Shown here: piece after piece, positions 39,340 to 50,290 of the stretch
How positions within the stretch are numbered: the stretch's first letter is position 1
How the letters are laid out: each line of letters opens with the position of its first letter
Assembly: GCF_040939455.1 (NCBI RefSeq)
Contig: NC_134109.1
Location: forward strand, 31,017,501-31,081,500
DNA length: 64,000 nt
Direction of reading: 5' to 3'
Source: Microcebus murinus
Lineage: Eukaryota > Chordata > Mammalia > Primates > Cheirogaleidae
Translations under genes and position numbers: made by a program
The notes under the pieces: model-generated
Database searches by the model: none
What the model saw: the letters and a program-made list of their open reading frames with translations, nothing else
What the model was told of the DNA's origin: nothing

Positions 39340-40010
39340 ATAATGCCAAGTGCTGACAAAAAATGTGGCAAAACAATGTTAGGAAGGGAGGGTATAAATT
39401 GGTACAAATGACTAAAATCTGTTATTATCAATGAGTGATGCATTGATTCCATAATGACCCTATAAGCCAGTGATTCCATCCTAGGTATATATCCAAGAAA
39501 AGTAAGTGCATAAGTGAACAAAAAGACATGTATTTAAATGTTCACAGCAGCATTATTCAAAATAATAAAAAATTACAAACAATTTTGATGCCAATCAAGA
39601 GCAGAATGAAAAGCTAGATTGCATATTCATTCAAAGAGAACTATGGAGCAATGAGAAGTAACAAACTACTGCTACATACATTAATATGGATGAACCTCAC
39701 AAAAATTATGTTGAGCAAAGAACCCAGCCCCAATAGTACTCTCAATCTACTTCCATTTATATAAAGTCCCAAATCACATAAGACTACTATATGGTTTCAG
39801 GAGAAGTCCGGAATTCCCTCTGAAGAGGAAGCATGATTGGAAGGGCATGAAGGGAGAACCTGGGTTATGGGCAACATTTATTGTTCTGGGTGATGATTAA
39901 ATGCAATGTATTTAGTTTGTGAAAATTCTTTGAACTTACGATTATGACTTGTACACATTTGCATATGCATGTTCTACTGCAATAAACAATTTTATTAAAG
40001 GAAAAAAGAA
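39340..40010 (+). mobile_element. Old L1 3' end, continuation after the younger L1
   Basis: ccaagtgctgacaaaaaatgt, ttcacagcagcattattcaa, atggatgaacctcac and a 3' UTR ending in ctgcaataaacaattttatt. It probably belongs to the same old element as the fragments before 37,640. Confidence 0.65.
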
Positions 40011-40504
40011 AAGATCATTAAGTGACACATTTTTGAAATAAAAGTTATAACAAGATTGTGTCTCACTAAACTACCTTATTATCAAGTGGTGTTTATTAAA
40101 CTTCTGTCTCCCCCAATGAACTGTTCCAGAATGTTCTTTAAGCTTCAACTTGATTGTCTGCTCTTGCCTCTTAGTGGCTATCAGTTTGCACAACCCAAGG
40201 GCTGTGGAATGCTGGCGTGTAAATTGCCTGTGAGAAGCAACACTGGTTTGTGCCAGATGCAGTGCTGATGGTAGCCAGGGCAGGCAGGTCTGCTACTTGT
40301 GAGGTGCATGAGGCCTCCCTTCTGGAGAGGCACCGACTTGTGGGGTTCTGGGGCATAATGGTAAGTCACAGGGCATCCCCAAGAAGCTGGTGGCCCTTTC
40401 CCACTATTCAGCCAGTCTGCCCATGGTGTGCTGCTCACCATCGGGAAAAAGAAGGACATTCTATGACAAAAACTCATGGAATCAGCAAGAATACTTGGAT
40501 TCTG

Positions 40505-40880
40505 CATTAGATTTCTAGGGCTGCTATCACAAAACACCAAAGACTGGGTGGCTTAAATAAGAGAAATCTATTTTCTCACAGATCTGGAGGCTAGAAGTCC
40601 AAGATCAAGTGTCAGCACATTTAGTTTCTCTCTCCTGGGCTTGCAGATGGCCTCCTTCTTGCTGTGTCCTTACAAGGTCGTCCCTCTGTCTATCTGTGTC
40701 CTAATCTCTTTTTCTTAAAAGGACACCAGTCATATTGGATTAGGGCCCATCCTAATGACCTAGTTTTCATTTGATTACCTCTTTAGAGGCCCTATCTCCA
40801 AATCCAGGCACTTTCTGAGGTACTAAGGGTTAGGGCTTCAGCATAGGACTTTTAGTGGACATAATTCAGCTCATAACAGA
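40505..40880 (-). mobile_element. MLT1-type LTR, reverse, second copy
   Basis: gggctgctatcacaaaacacc, ggaggctagaagtccaagat and gggttagggcttcagcatag show the same order of blocks as the copy at 34,050. It ends at cagctcataaca. Confidence 0.65.
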
Positions 40881-41548
40881 TTCTTTTTCTTACAAAGCTC
40901 TGTGACTGGTTGAATGCCCTAACATTTCTGGGCCTCAGTTTCCTCCCAACTTGAAAATGAGGTCTGCGGCTCTTGCTCCCAATGCTAATGATAAATAGCT
41001 TGCTTGCTGACTTTCCTGTGAAAATCTCCTTGGGTTCTAGAATGATAAGAAATAAATAAACAATGGCAGAAGTGGGAGGAAGATTGCCATCACATTTGAT
41101 GTTTTCCAAACCTTTATGCATATAGTAGAGAGGGAAAAAATGTGATCAACCTGTGGTTCTCAAGCCAAAATGAAAGAAAAAAAAAAAAAGAAAAAGAAAA
41201 TTCAGTGTTTAAAGTGGTCTGAGACTTCACAGGCCAACATGAAAAGTGGCTATAGAACTTAGAGTGGGAGAAAAGCGGGATTAAGAGGTAGCCAGGGGTA
41301 GGGAAGGAAGAAAGAGAATCTTTGGGATTTGCTCTGTACCAGAAATTGTAATGCCTCTGAATCCTCACAACAATCCCGGAGGGTATTATTACCTTTATTA
41401 TTATTTCTGTTTTACTCATGAGGACACTGAGGCCTGGAATGCAGAGTTGCTGTTGTAGTTTTAGTGAATAAGTAATGTTCATTGAAGAAATAGTAATAGA
41501 TATAAATAAGACAAAGAAAATTCTGGAACAAGCAAAATTAATCTATAG

Positions 41549-41746
41549 CAGGTGTCCTCAAACTACAGCCTACAGGCCACATGTGGATATTTTTGCCCGT
41601 TTGTTTTTTTACTTCAAAATAAGATATGTGCAGTGTGCATAGGAATTTGTTCATAGTTTTTTTTTTTTTTTTAACTATAGTCCAGCCCTCCAACAGTCTG
41701 AAGGACAGTGAACTGGCCCCCTGTTTAAAAAGTTTGAGGACCCCTG
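41549..41746 (+). mobile_element. Small non-autonomous hAT transposon, copy 2
   Basis: A 198-bp element with ends CAGGTGTCCTCAAAC and, inverted, CAGGGGTCCTCAAACTTTTT. It is flanked by a perfect 8-bp duplication, atctatag (41,541-41,548 and 41,747-41,754). The right end matches the left end of copy 1 over about 60 bases, so the two belong to one family in opposite orientation. The interior contains a short poly-T run. No coding capacity. Confidence 0.85.
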
Positions 41747-42099
41747 ATCTATAGTGACAAAATACAGATCAATGGTTGCTTGTGGGAAGAGGGAATGAAT
41801 ACAAAAAGGGCCTGAGAACAACTTTTGGAGGAGAAGGAAATGTTCTGCGTATCGATTGAGGTTGTCGCTCTACTTACATATACTTTTATCAAAACTCATC
41901 AACCTATACACTTAAAACAGGTGAATTTTGTGGCATGTAAATTATGCCTCAATAAAGTTGATCTAAGGAGAAAAAGGAAATCACCAGAAATCCTATCACC
42001 AAGAAATAACTATTACCATTTTGGTGTTTGTATGCTGCCAGGGCATGCACAACATGCACACATGTGCGTACACACATGCTGTATCACACTCTGTGTTTT

Positions 42100-42460
42100 G
42101 GGTTTTTCTCTCTGTCAGTAATATATCATGAAAGCCTTTCCATGTCAGTACATGCAATGTTGCATCAGCATTTTTATAGTGGTAGAATACACCATTGTGT
42201 CAACTCAACATGACTTACTTCACCAATTCTCTGTGTTAGAAAATTAAAATGTTTCCATATTTGAACTCTTATAAACACTAACCATAAATATCCTTATAAC
42301 TAAATATTTGAGCATGTCCTTAATTGTTGGCATAGAATAAATTTCTTCCAGTACAATTATTGAGTCACAGTGGTTCAAATTTTTTAAGGAATTTGATATA
42401 TCTTTCAAAATTGCCCTCCCTAAAAACTATGCCAGTTTATATGCCCACTAGCAATCTCTT
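42100..42460 (-). mobile_element. Antisense old L1 3' fragment
   Basis: gaaagcctttccatgtcagt, ttataaacactaaccataaa and atgccagtttatatgcccac are reverse-strand L1M 3' UTR patterns. Confidence 0.5.
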
Positions 42461-42864
42461 GGTCTTGACTGCAGACCAGTCAGCATTGTGACTTTCCCTG
42501 GGAACAGACACGGGGTAAATCTCACTCGTTGACACATCCTGAAATCTCACAACTTTAGAAGTTACTGAAAACTTTCCATGTCAATGTTTTAGCCCTAATC
42601 TTAACTGAATTCAGGATTCATAAATGTTCAGAGGTCTGAGAGCACTCCTAACTGAGCACATCTGGGACTCAAACTCAGGACCGAAACCACCACGTGACTT
42701 GTTAAAGGAACATTGAGTCCAGGGACATGTAAAGCACTGGTGCCATCCCAGGCCCAGAGGTTCTCTAGTCCCTATACCTACTTAATCTCTTTGGACCAAA
42801 CCTTGTTCCAGAGCATCTGGGCAGGAGAGCCAGGGATCCTGAAAGTTGCACACACTGTTGTGGT

Positions 42865-43095
42865 GTTAGCACAACTCTGGTTGGTTTCACCTTATTTTAA
42901 TCCTTTGTTCTGTTGCATGTGGCCTCGGGATGGTTATTTAACCTCCCTAAGGCTTAATTTCTGCAACAGAAAATTGGAGTTAGTAATCGTACCTATCTCA
43001 CAGAGCTTCATGAAAATGTCATGAGATAATACAATCAGATCGCTAGCACCACTCCCGGCCCTGAGGAGATGTTGATCAGTGGTAAGTATTAATAT
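42865..43095 (+). mobile_element. MIR SINE
   Basis: tatttaacctccctaaggct and gtacctatctcacagagc are MIR core phrases. Confidence 0.6.
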
Positions 43096-43471
43096 TTGTT
43101 GGCCCCCTCCTACTTGGCTTCAAGCAGCATGGGCCTGAGAGAGAGAACCACCTCCCACCCTTGAATTCTGTCCCATCTGCACTGCTGTCACTACAAAAGG
43201 CCAGCAACTGTGCTGGTTTTAGATCTGCCTACTGCCACCCATAAACTAGGGACATGAAACCCCGTTCTTAGGAGAGGCCTGCCCACCCCTCATACCTCCA
43301 GGACCAAGCCCAACAAATATAGCAGAAATTACAGGCATCTGATTTAAGGCTACGTGTGTACCCTTGGCCTGAGCCAAGCCCCAAGCCCTAGTCCTGCTGT
43401 TACATCAAAGGACCATCTCTCCTCCAGTCTCCAGGCCCAGGGTAAGCAGCAATTTGGGAGGCAGCCCCCTC

Positions 43472-43481
43472 TTATTTTTAG
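43472..43481 (+). promoter_or_regulatory. MEF2 consensus site, upstream copy
   Basis: TTATTTTTAG matches the MEF2 consensus YTAWWWWTAR at every position. It lies just upstream of the CpG island, about 1.3 kb before the exon 1 donor. NCX3 is expressed in skeletal muscle and brain, where MEF2 factors act, so the site is plausible but untested. Confidence 0.45.
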
Positions 43482-43703
43482 CCTTAAAAACCCCAAAAAC
43501 CAACATGCCAGAGCTCACCCGAGCGTCTCTCATAAGCTGTTGTTTGATTCGGGTTGAGAAAATGACAGGCTGAGTTCTGCACCAAGAAGAGAAGAAAAAA
43601 CGAGGGGAAAAAAGGAGTTTTATTTTCTCTCCACTGCCAACCTCCGTCCCCCTCAACTCCTCCCCTAGGCCTGGGTGGACCCTGCCTGGGTAATCGTTCC
43701 CTG

Positions 43704-43713
43704 CTATATTTAA
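43704..43713 (+). promoter_or_regulatory. MEF2 consensus site / alternative TATA box
   Basis: CTATATTTAA fits the MEF2 consensus exactly and, with the following AAAA, also reads as a TATA box. If used as a TATA box it would start transcription around 43,735, giving a first exon of about 1 kb. Which role applies cannot be told from sequence. Confidence 0.45.
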
Positions 43714-44038
43714 AAACCACGGATGTGTTTTGTGGAGACTTAATTTCAGAATTGCAGGCAGCGTCTCCTGAGGACAAGGGGAAAGCCGGTGCCGCGCGCG
43801 GGTCTGCTGCCGAGAGCTCCCAACTCTGCGGAATCCAGGTCGGTCAGGACGCGCCGCCGTCTCCAGGTGCTGCCGGCCGGGAGGCGCCCGGCACTGGGCT
43901 CCAGCGATTGGGTGGGTGGCCGCGGGGTAGGGGTTCCGTCTGAACTCGGTTCTTAGGGGCTCTCTGGATGCTCCGTGCGGGCTCCACTTCCCCGCTGCGG
44001 GTCGGGAAGCTATCTGGAAGTCTCCCCTCGGCGCGCTA

Positions 44039-44048
44039 GAATAAATAC
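44039..44048 (+). promoter_or_regulatory. TATA-like box inside the CpG island
   Basis: gaataaatac stands out as an AT-rich decamer inside otherwise GC-rich sequence, followed about 45 bases later by a GATA motif and the CRE-like gtgacgttc. The spacing suits a transcription start near 44,070. Confidence 0.4.
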
Positions 44049-44596
44049 GCGCGGCTTGCCATTCGGTGCGGCTCTCTCTCCCCGCTGATAGGGTGACGTT
44101 CAGTTTGGAGGCTTGGAGATTGGCTTTTTGATTTGGCTTCTTGCGGCAGCTTAATGGGCAAAGCTCTGGGCTCGCCCAGAAACCAGCCTCTCCGCGCGTC
44201 CCCTCTGCGCGCAGCGAAGCCGAGACGTCCCCCGCGGTGACAGCGTGCAAGGCGGTGAGCCGGCGCGCTCGCAGCCCCGGGAAAGCCCAGGCGACGCGAC
44301 CGCAAGCCCAAGCCCGGGTCCCTCGGAGACGCCTGGGAGCGCCGGGCTGCTCGTCTTCCTGCCCCTCCCGGCAGGGATCCCCCGCCGCCCGCAGCCGGGA
44401 CTCCGGGCCTCTCCCGGGCGTAGTCTCCAGCCCGCGCTCCCGGTCGGGGTTTTCCCTCTTAAAGCGGCTTAGAAGGACCCCTCTCTGGGTCCCCTCGCCC
44501 TGGCCCCTGCCACCCTCCCGCCCAGACCTCGCGCTCCAGATGCGCTGCCCCGCAGCTCCCTGACAGCTGCGAGCCCACGAGCCCCGGCGGGCGGGT

Positions 44597-44618
44597 GGCG
44601 GCGGCGGCGGCGGCGGCA
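44597..44618 (+). repeat. (GGC)n trinucleotide run in 5' UTR
   Basis: Seven to eight uninterrupted GGC units lie just before the last upstream ORFs. Such runs vary in length and form stable RNA structure. Confidence 0.8.
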
Positions 44619-44625
44619 GACTGAC

Positions 44626-44673
44626 ATGCCCCGGACACCGCTGCGGCCGGCGGGCAGCCCGCGGGGGCGATGA
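44626..44673 (+). other. Upstream ORF of 15 codons in SLC8A3 exon 1
   Basis: The ATG at 44,626 opens a 15-codon Arg/Pro-rich frame that stops at TGA 44,671-44,673. The stop overlaps the next upstream ATG at 44,670 in the arrangement ATGA. It lies about 100 bases before the splice donor, so any transcript starting further 5' would carry it in its leader. Whether it is translated is unknown. Confidence 0.5.
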
Positions 44674-44690
44674 GCCTCTGCGGCCGGTGA
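44670..44690 (+). other. Upstream ORF of 6 codons, overlapping the previous one
   Basis: The ATG at 44,670 starts a six-codon frame ending at TGA 44,688-44,690. It is the last ATG before the NCX3 start after splicing, because neither the rest of exon 1 nor the 62-base leader of exon 2 has another. A further 7-codon upstream ORF (44,540-44,563) and a 28-codon one starting at 44,153 lie earlier in the same exon. Confidence 0.5.
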
Positions 44691-45264
44691 GGAGCCCGGC
44701 GGCGGGCGCATCGCGCACCTTCCTCGCCCCCGTCACTTGCCCACTCTGCTCGGGAGGCCAAGAGGAAACGGTGAGTAATGGGGGCGAGCCTCCTGCCCTT
44801 CCCCCCACCCCCTTAGCGGGCAGCCAAGACATGGGGGGCAGTGGTTGGGGGGCTTGGAATGTCCCCAAGAGGGTCCCTGGTTGTGAATGATGGTGTTAAG
44901 TTATTTCTCCAGATCATTCATATGAGCCGCCTTCCTGTGGATTTAGTGCCAGAAGGAGTGGGGGGAGGGTGCCCCGGAAAGTGCACATTGTGTATGCGGT
45001 GTTGGGGGGGAGGTAGAACTGGCAGAGTGAGTGTCTGCGGGAGGGGCGGGGGTGGGGGCGCAGAAAGAGATGCCTGGGCATATGTGTCCAGTCGGGCCGC
45101 GGGTTTGCTGGGTCAGCGGGGGCTGCTCACTAGGGAGAGTGCTGTGCTGTGTGCTGGATGCATGTGTGCATGTGTGAGCCGCCTGTGCCAGGGCGTGTTG
45201 TGCTCCTGGGACTGTGAGTGTCCGCCGCGTTTGGGGGCCAGGAGGGGAGCGCGTTAGCCGCTTG

Positions 45265-45302
45265 GCGCGCGCCCGCGTGCACGCACGCACGCACGCGCAC
45301 AC
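45265..45302. repeat. GC-rich alternating tract
   Basis: gcgcgcgcccgcgtgcacg then repeated cacg units. A second, shorter alternating stretch near the promoter. Confidence 0.75.
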
Positions 45303-45497
45303 CCCTATCTCGGGACTCCACCGCGGCGGGTCGGGAACTGCAGCCCTAGGGCACCCGCCGAGGTGGCTGAGGGGAGGGGGGGGAAGAAGGGTTTCTCGGG
45401 TCCTGAGCTCTCCAGCCCCCGGTGGTCTGCGCGGTCTGGGGCCCGGTGGAGAGAAGCGAAGTATGTAACTAATCCTAATCCCCCCCCCCCGCCCAAT

Positions 45498-45504
45498 GCG
45501 CGCG

Positions 45505-45569
<65 letters not shown>
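45498..45569. repeat. (CG)n(CA)n tract in intron 1
   Basis: About 72 bases of unbroken alternating purine and pyrimidine: CG dinucleotides to about 45,512, then CA to 45,569. Such tracts are the classical Z-DNA formers. It lies about 730 bases after the exon 1 donor. Confidence 0.95.
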
Positions 45570-45571
<2 letters not shown>

Positions 45572-45984
45572 CCACAGCCCTCATTCAGAGGCTAGCGCTG
45601 CTTCTGCAGGCCCTGGCTGACCAGCCCCGAGGACCTGAGCCACTGGGGGAGACGATAAAAGCGATCTGGTTAGAGGAGAACCAGTTTTTCGTTTTTTATT
45701 CATTGTCTTTTATTTTTAACCATGAAGGTGGTAGTGGTGGGGGATTAAATAGAACAAACGCTTTTAATGCAGTGCCATAAATTTACCCGCTCGTCGCTGG
45801 CCTCTCTCTCTCTCTCTCCTCCTCCTCCACCCCCCTCCTGAAGATTAAAAAGCGAACCCTGGACGTTTGGTGGTTAGATCTCCTGGGCAGAAGGATTGAA
45901 ATTGGGTGCAATTTATCAGAAATGCAGGCTGTACCTGGGAGCCAGGCGCCGAGCTCCTGGGTGCTGAAGAAACAACTGGGGGCC

Positions 45985-46014
45985 GGGGGGGGGGGGGGGG
46001 GGGGGCGGGGGGGG
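45985..46014 (+). repeat. Poly-G run (21 G, C, 8 G)
   Basis: An uninterrupted run of 21 G, one C and 8 more G, followed by other G runs up to about 46,050. Its exact length may be uncertain for technical reasons. Confidence 0.9.
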
Positions 46015-46599
46015 CGGTGAGCTGGATGGGCTGTGGGGGGGGATGTGGGTACGTGATAGGAGCACATCCGGCCTTCTGGTGGGGCACCAAAAGGGAAGCC
46101 TCCCGGCCTCTGGCGACCTGGTGACTTGCAGCCGTGTGTGATTAATCTTCCACAGCTGTCGTGCCCCATCCACTTGAGCCGAGCTCTTGTTTACCTCAAT
46201 TTTCAAATATAGCTGCTGCGCCATGCTCTTCCTGAAATAGGGGCATCCGTTCACTCTGTATGGGCGCTTGGCTTCCCGCCGCCCTTCTCTCTGCCGGCCT
46301 GGCTGGCTGGATCCAAGTCTGAGAGAAACCTGCTGCCCCTTGGTGCCTTGCAGTTCTCCAACTGAGGCTGGCTGATGGTCAGAGCCTGGGGTGACTAGAT
46401 GTGGCCTGGTCACATCTCATCCCCTCATTGCGATCTACACGTCCTGTCAGCAGTCCCCTCACGCAAGTCCATTCCATAGCCTCCTTTTTCTTTAAGTAAA
46501 ATATAGAAATTGGGTTGAGAAGAAGCAGATAGGGCCTACAAAACGGAACTTGGTTGAAGTGGTTCTTTAACTTGATCGAGAGGGGAAGGCCACTCATGC

Positions 46600-46950
46600 A
46601 GTTCCCTCTGCTTGGAATGCTTCATTGTTCTTCCAACACTGTAATGTACTCCTGCTCACCCTTCAGCTCTCAGCTCATTACTTACTTCCTCAAGGAGGCC
46701 TTCCATACCTTCCCTGACTAGGCCAGGTCCCCTTTTATTATACCCCATAACCTGAACCTGTAATTTCAAAGCAACTTAAAGATGCACATTAACTTTATTT
46801 CTGTGATTGAGTAATTCTGAGTGCACCTCTAGATGGTAAGCTCCACAGAGGGAGGAAAGATCACTGGTTGTTTATTCACGTTGTAGCCACATGACCTAGC
46901 ACTGTGCTGGCATAGGTAAGCACTCAGTACATGTTGATCGAATGAATGGA
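46600..46950 (+). mobile_element. L2 3' end in intron 1
   Basis: gctctcagctcattacttac, ggaggccttccatac, gatggtaagctccacagagg and the closing gttgatcgaatgaatg are the L2 3' end in order. Confidence 0.75.
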
Positions 46951-47434
46951 ATTGGTGGGACAAGTTCCATCCTCCTCATCTCTACTCCTGCTCTCTGATG
47001 CCTACTTTACACTGCCCTCCACAGCCCCTTGGTCAGGGAAGGGAGAATATGGTTATCAAATTGACCCTGTAAAAACAATGTCCTTCCCCTGTGCTCCTCC
47101 ATGGGCTGAGACCCTGGAGCTGATTGGGTGTCCTCTTTCCCCAGCCCTGCTCTGTCCCTGTGCAGGGCAGTTCCTTGTACAGTCTCTGGGCATAGTGATT
47201 GGCATTGTTTACGGGCAGTGACTGTGGCCATTGTTCTCCAGCCTGCATGGTCCATCATTGCCCACGATCTGGATTTTGGGAATGTGACACACATCTTGAC
47301 TCCTCTTTGAACTACCAAGGTTGGATAAGAAGAGAGGAATAATTCCCCCTCCACTCAAGCCTGGTTGCTTTGCCTAGAGGTTCAAGTATTTGGCGTGGTT
47401 CAGAAATACACTGGACTCCCAAAGTGAAAGCATT

Positions 47435-48020
47435 CACTTATTCATTCATTCAGTTGGCCATTTATTCAATAAATATTCAACAACCACTTACTCTGCCAGG
47501 CACGAGCTAAGCACAGAGGCAAATAAAATAGAACGGTCCCTTTCCTCATAAACATACATTCCAGCAGGGATAATCAACTAGTGGCCAGGCAATTACGGTA
47601 TAAAGTGGTTTCTGCCAGTGGAGGGTAAATCCCAGGTCAATGGAAGCATGTAGGAAGAGCACCTCTCCACAGGGGCTTAATGAGGACTTGTAGGGACAGC
47701 AAAGCCCGGAAAGGAAGGGTAGGTAGGAGTTAGCTTTGGTGAAAGCAGGGAGGAAAGGAGAGAGGAGGGAGGAAATGTTTTGGGTGAGGGATCAGCATGC
47801 TAGTTCCTAAAGTGGATAAAACTCTTCCAAATGACTGGGAAATAAAATGCAGGGGAGATTGAGTGTGGAGAAGCCACAGGAGGCAAACCCTGAAGGGCTT
47901 GTACTCTATGCTAAGGATTTCCATGAGTTTCAAGTGAGGGGTTAGGAAAGTTTTAACTATTGATGTGAAGGGTCAGCTTTACATTTTGGAAAGTTTGCTG
48001 AAAGTGGGGCAAGAGAAGGC
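47435..48020 (+). repeat. Old mammalian repeat, copy 1 of three in the intron
   Basis: It starts with attcattcattcagttggcc and aataaatattcaacaaccac, then ctctgccaggcacgagctaa, and goes on with G-rich sequence such as gcagggaggaaagg. Related heads occur at 54,400 and 60,570. The family was not named. Confidence 0.4.
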
Positions 48021-49147
48021 GGCAAAGAGTGAGGAGGCTGTTGTAGAAACCCAGGTGTGTGGCTTCTGTTTTAGTGTACAAACTGGAGATGCCCTTCTAG
48101 GAAGAAGTTCTATGACTTTACTTTGATGAGCTTCGTTTATGTTTGGTTGTCTGTTTGTTTTTTGAATGGGCACTCTAAACCCAACACTGGGCAGGGTGCC
48201 TTGGGGGAAAGGAGAAAAGGGTCTGCAAGGTATAAGACACATTTCCTGAGCTGCAGAGCAAGGCAGGCTCTAAATCGTTAAGATGGAGAGATTGTGAGGC
48301 CTGGAAGAATAAGGAGGATTTAGAGACACAGGGACTATAGAGCAAGACATCTAGATAGGAAGAATCACGTGTTGTGTACGTATATGGATTTTTTAATAAT
48401 ATGGAGAGTGAATAAAGGTTAATTCCAGGATCCAGAGCACTTGAATATGGTATATGGAATCACGTCTACAAGGAAGACAGCTCTATTTCATCCTGGATAT
48501 AGTTTGGAATACACCGAGCAGCATTTACTGCCTTGGCATTTGGAATGATAAATAGGGCTTTCCTGATTGTGTGCAGGAATGCTGGGTCATGTGGGGACTT
48601 GATCCGGAAGTGGTACTGGAAACTGGACTCCTGCCTTGGCTTGCATGTGGTAATTTCCAAACCATTTGAGAGCAGAGGACCTCAAAGTCCTAAAGAATGA
48701 AGCCAAACAGTGTGAGCTTGGTCAACATTCTTCCTTTGTACTCTCATTTCCCTGCTTGGTTCCTCATCCTTCCCTGTTATTAATCTCAGAGTAAAAAAAT
48801 TCTCTTGTCCTCCTGCACAGTGTTCAGGAGCCACCCCTGCCCTGCTTTTGTAACTACCCTGCCTCCTTCTCTTATCTGGGGTGTCTTTCTTCTGCAACAC
48901 AGGGTCCTCTGCCTCCACAGACCCAATCCTAAAGAGAGTATCACTTGTCTAATTCCTCCTCCCCATCTTCTCTCTCCCCATTGCCTTCAACAAACTCTTG
49001 GAATTTTAGAGTAATCATCTATATCTATTTCCTCATCTTCTATTCACTCACTTAACCCTTTGCTCCCCACTTTTATCCACCTTCTGTCCAACTCTCATCC
49101 ATCAAAGACTTCTCATTCCCCAAAATATAATGACTTATTCCAGGTAT

Positions 49148-49238
49148 CTCTGTCTATCTATCTATTGATATCTCTCCCAATATCTACCTATCTCTCTCTC
49201 TCTCTCTCTCTCCCTCCCTCCCTCCCTCCCTCCCTCTA
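49148..49238. repeat. (TCTA)n, (TC)n and (TCCC)n compound repeat
   Basis: A pyrimidine-only strand changing from tcta to tc to ccct units. It lies in intron 1. Confidence 0.9.
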
Positions 49239-49249
49239 CCCATCAGATA

Positions 49250-49790
49250 ATACTGACCATTAGCTCCTTGAAAATCTTTGCCCTTTTGGCTGCTTTCACA
49301 CTGAACGCTCCCAGGTCTCCCTAACTCTCTATTTGTGGCCCCTCTTCCACTTCTGCTCCAGGATTCTGCCCTCACTCCCATTTGGTACTTTCTCCATTAT
49401 CCCTTTTCCGTCTCCCTCAGTGATCTGAGCTGTCATTCCCATGTGGGTAGTTCCCAGAGTCTGTGACTCTAGCTCTCCAAGCCCAGGGTCTTGTTTCCAG
49501 CCACTTGCACAATATCTCCCAAAGAATGAGGATGAGTCAACTCCTCAAGTTGAAGTTTTACTAACCTGACATCATATCTGTCCTTATGAGCTGCTCCTCC
49601 TGACTTCCCACTTCTTTTCATGGTGCCAACAAACTTCCAGCCACCCAGCTCAAAATCCCCAAGTTTATCGTTGACTCCTCCCCTTTGGTTCCCAACTATT
49701 GCTTGATGTCTTTTAAGCCCATTCCTCTCTTCTCTATCCCTACTACCACTACTTACTTGCAAATTTTATAGCTTCCTGCATAATAATGAT
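49250..49790 (+). mobile_element. L2-like fragment in intron 1
   Basis: Pyrimidine-rich text such as cttccagccacccagctcaa and gttgactcctcccctttgg resembles the middle of L2. Confidence 0.4.
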
Positions 49791-49969
49791 GTTTGTGTGT
49801 TTACAACCTGTCAGCTACTCTGTTGCAAAGTGCTTTACACTGCTTTTCCCATTTAGTCCTTACCACAGATGTATGAAATAGTTACTATTATTATTATTCT
49901 ATAAAACATAGCTTTCTACCATCTTCCTAACTTCAGCTTCTCCCTCCTTCAATTCATTTTAACCACAGT

Positions 49970-50290
49970 TACAAAATTCCCCTCCTAAAACATCCTTCTA
50001 AGCTTGTCATTGCCCTACACAAATACTTTGAAGGGCTTTCCGTTTGTTCTACCTCCTCATATCCAAGGCCGTCTGTGGCCTGGATTCCCATTCCATGTCT
50101 GGCTTTACTTTTTACAATCCCTGTTTGGTCACCTGAGAAAACTTGCCCTTTCTTCTTTTGTGCCTTTGTTCTCAGTTTACCTTTCCCTAAGAATTCTACT
50201 TTTTCTTCAATGTTCAATTCAAATGCTTCTTCCTGATAGGAAGGCTTCATGGAGAAGTCCCTTCCTCCTGTGAATTTTGATAACACAGCA
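49970..50290 (+). mobile_element. L2 fragment in intron 1
   Basis: tgaagggctttccgtttgtt, atccaaggccgtctgtggcc and caattcaaatgcttcttcct follow the L2 3' region. Confidence 0.6.

Larger units (their letters stand above)
44070..44770 (+). other. SLC8A3: SLC8A3 exon 1, non-coding 5' UTR (5' end uncertain)
   Basis: A consensus splice donor (aaacg then gtgagt at 44,771) closes a very GC-rich segment that I take as the untranslated first exon. The nearest TATA-like sequence (gaataaatac, 44,039-44,048) would put a transcription start near 44,070, but another TATA-like site at 43,704 would start it about 340 bases earlier, so the left edge is only a guess. The exon holds a (GGC)8-type run at about 44,597-44,618 and several short upstream ORFs. 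No start codon in frame with NCX3 was seen. Confidence 0.6.
43730..45470. promoter_or_regulatory. CpG-island promoter of SLC8A3
   Basis: Base composition changes sharply from AT-rich intergenic DNA to GC-rich DNA with abundant undepleted CpG from about 43.77 kb (ccggtgccgcgcgcgggtc) to about 45.47 kb. It covers exon 1 and the start of intron 1. Candidate elements inside or just before it include two MEF2-type sites, two TATA-like sites, a CRE-like half site (gtgacgttc, near 44,092) and GATA (ctgatag). Published work describes CRE, AP-2, GATA and E-box elements for the human NCX3 promoter. The assignment here rests on position and sequence only. Confidence 0.8.

Noticed and set aside
43405..44868. 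A 487-codon open frame on the minus strand across the SLC8A3 promoter
   Set aside because: Stop codons are rare by chance in such GC-rich DNA. The protein is low-complexity, Arg/Pro/Gly-rich and resembles no family, and the frame crosses the promoter and exon 1. An antisense transcript is possible but has no support here.
44943..45620. Several long frames over the CG/CA tract
   Set aside because: They are translations of simple repeats (Val-Cys, Thr-His, Arg-Ala series) with no protein family.
45783..46413. Pro-rich minus-strand frames opposite the poly-G run
   Set aside because: The proline comes from the homopolymer. No domain and no conservation evidence.
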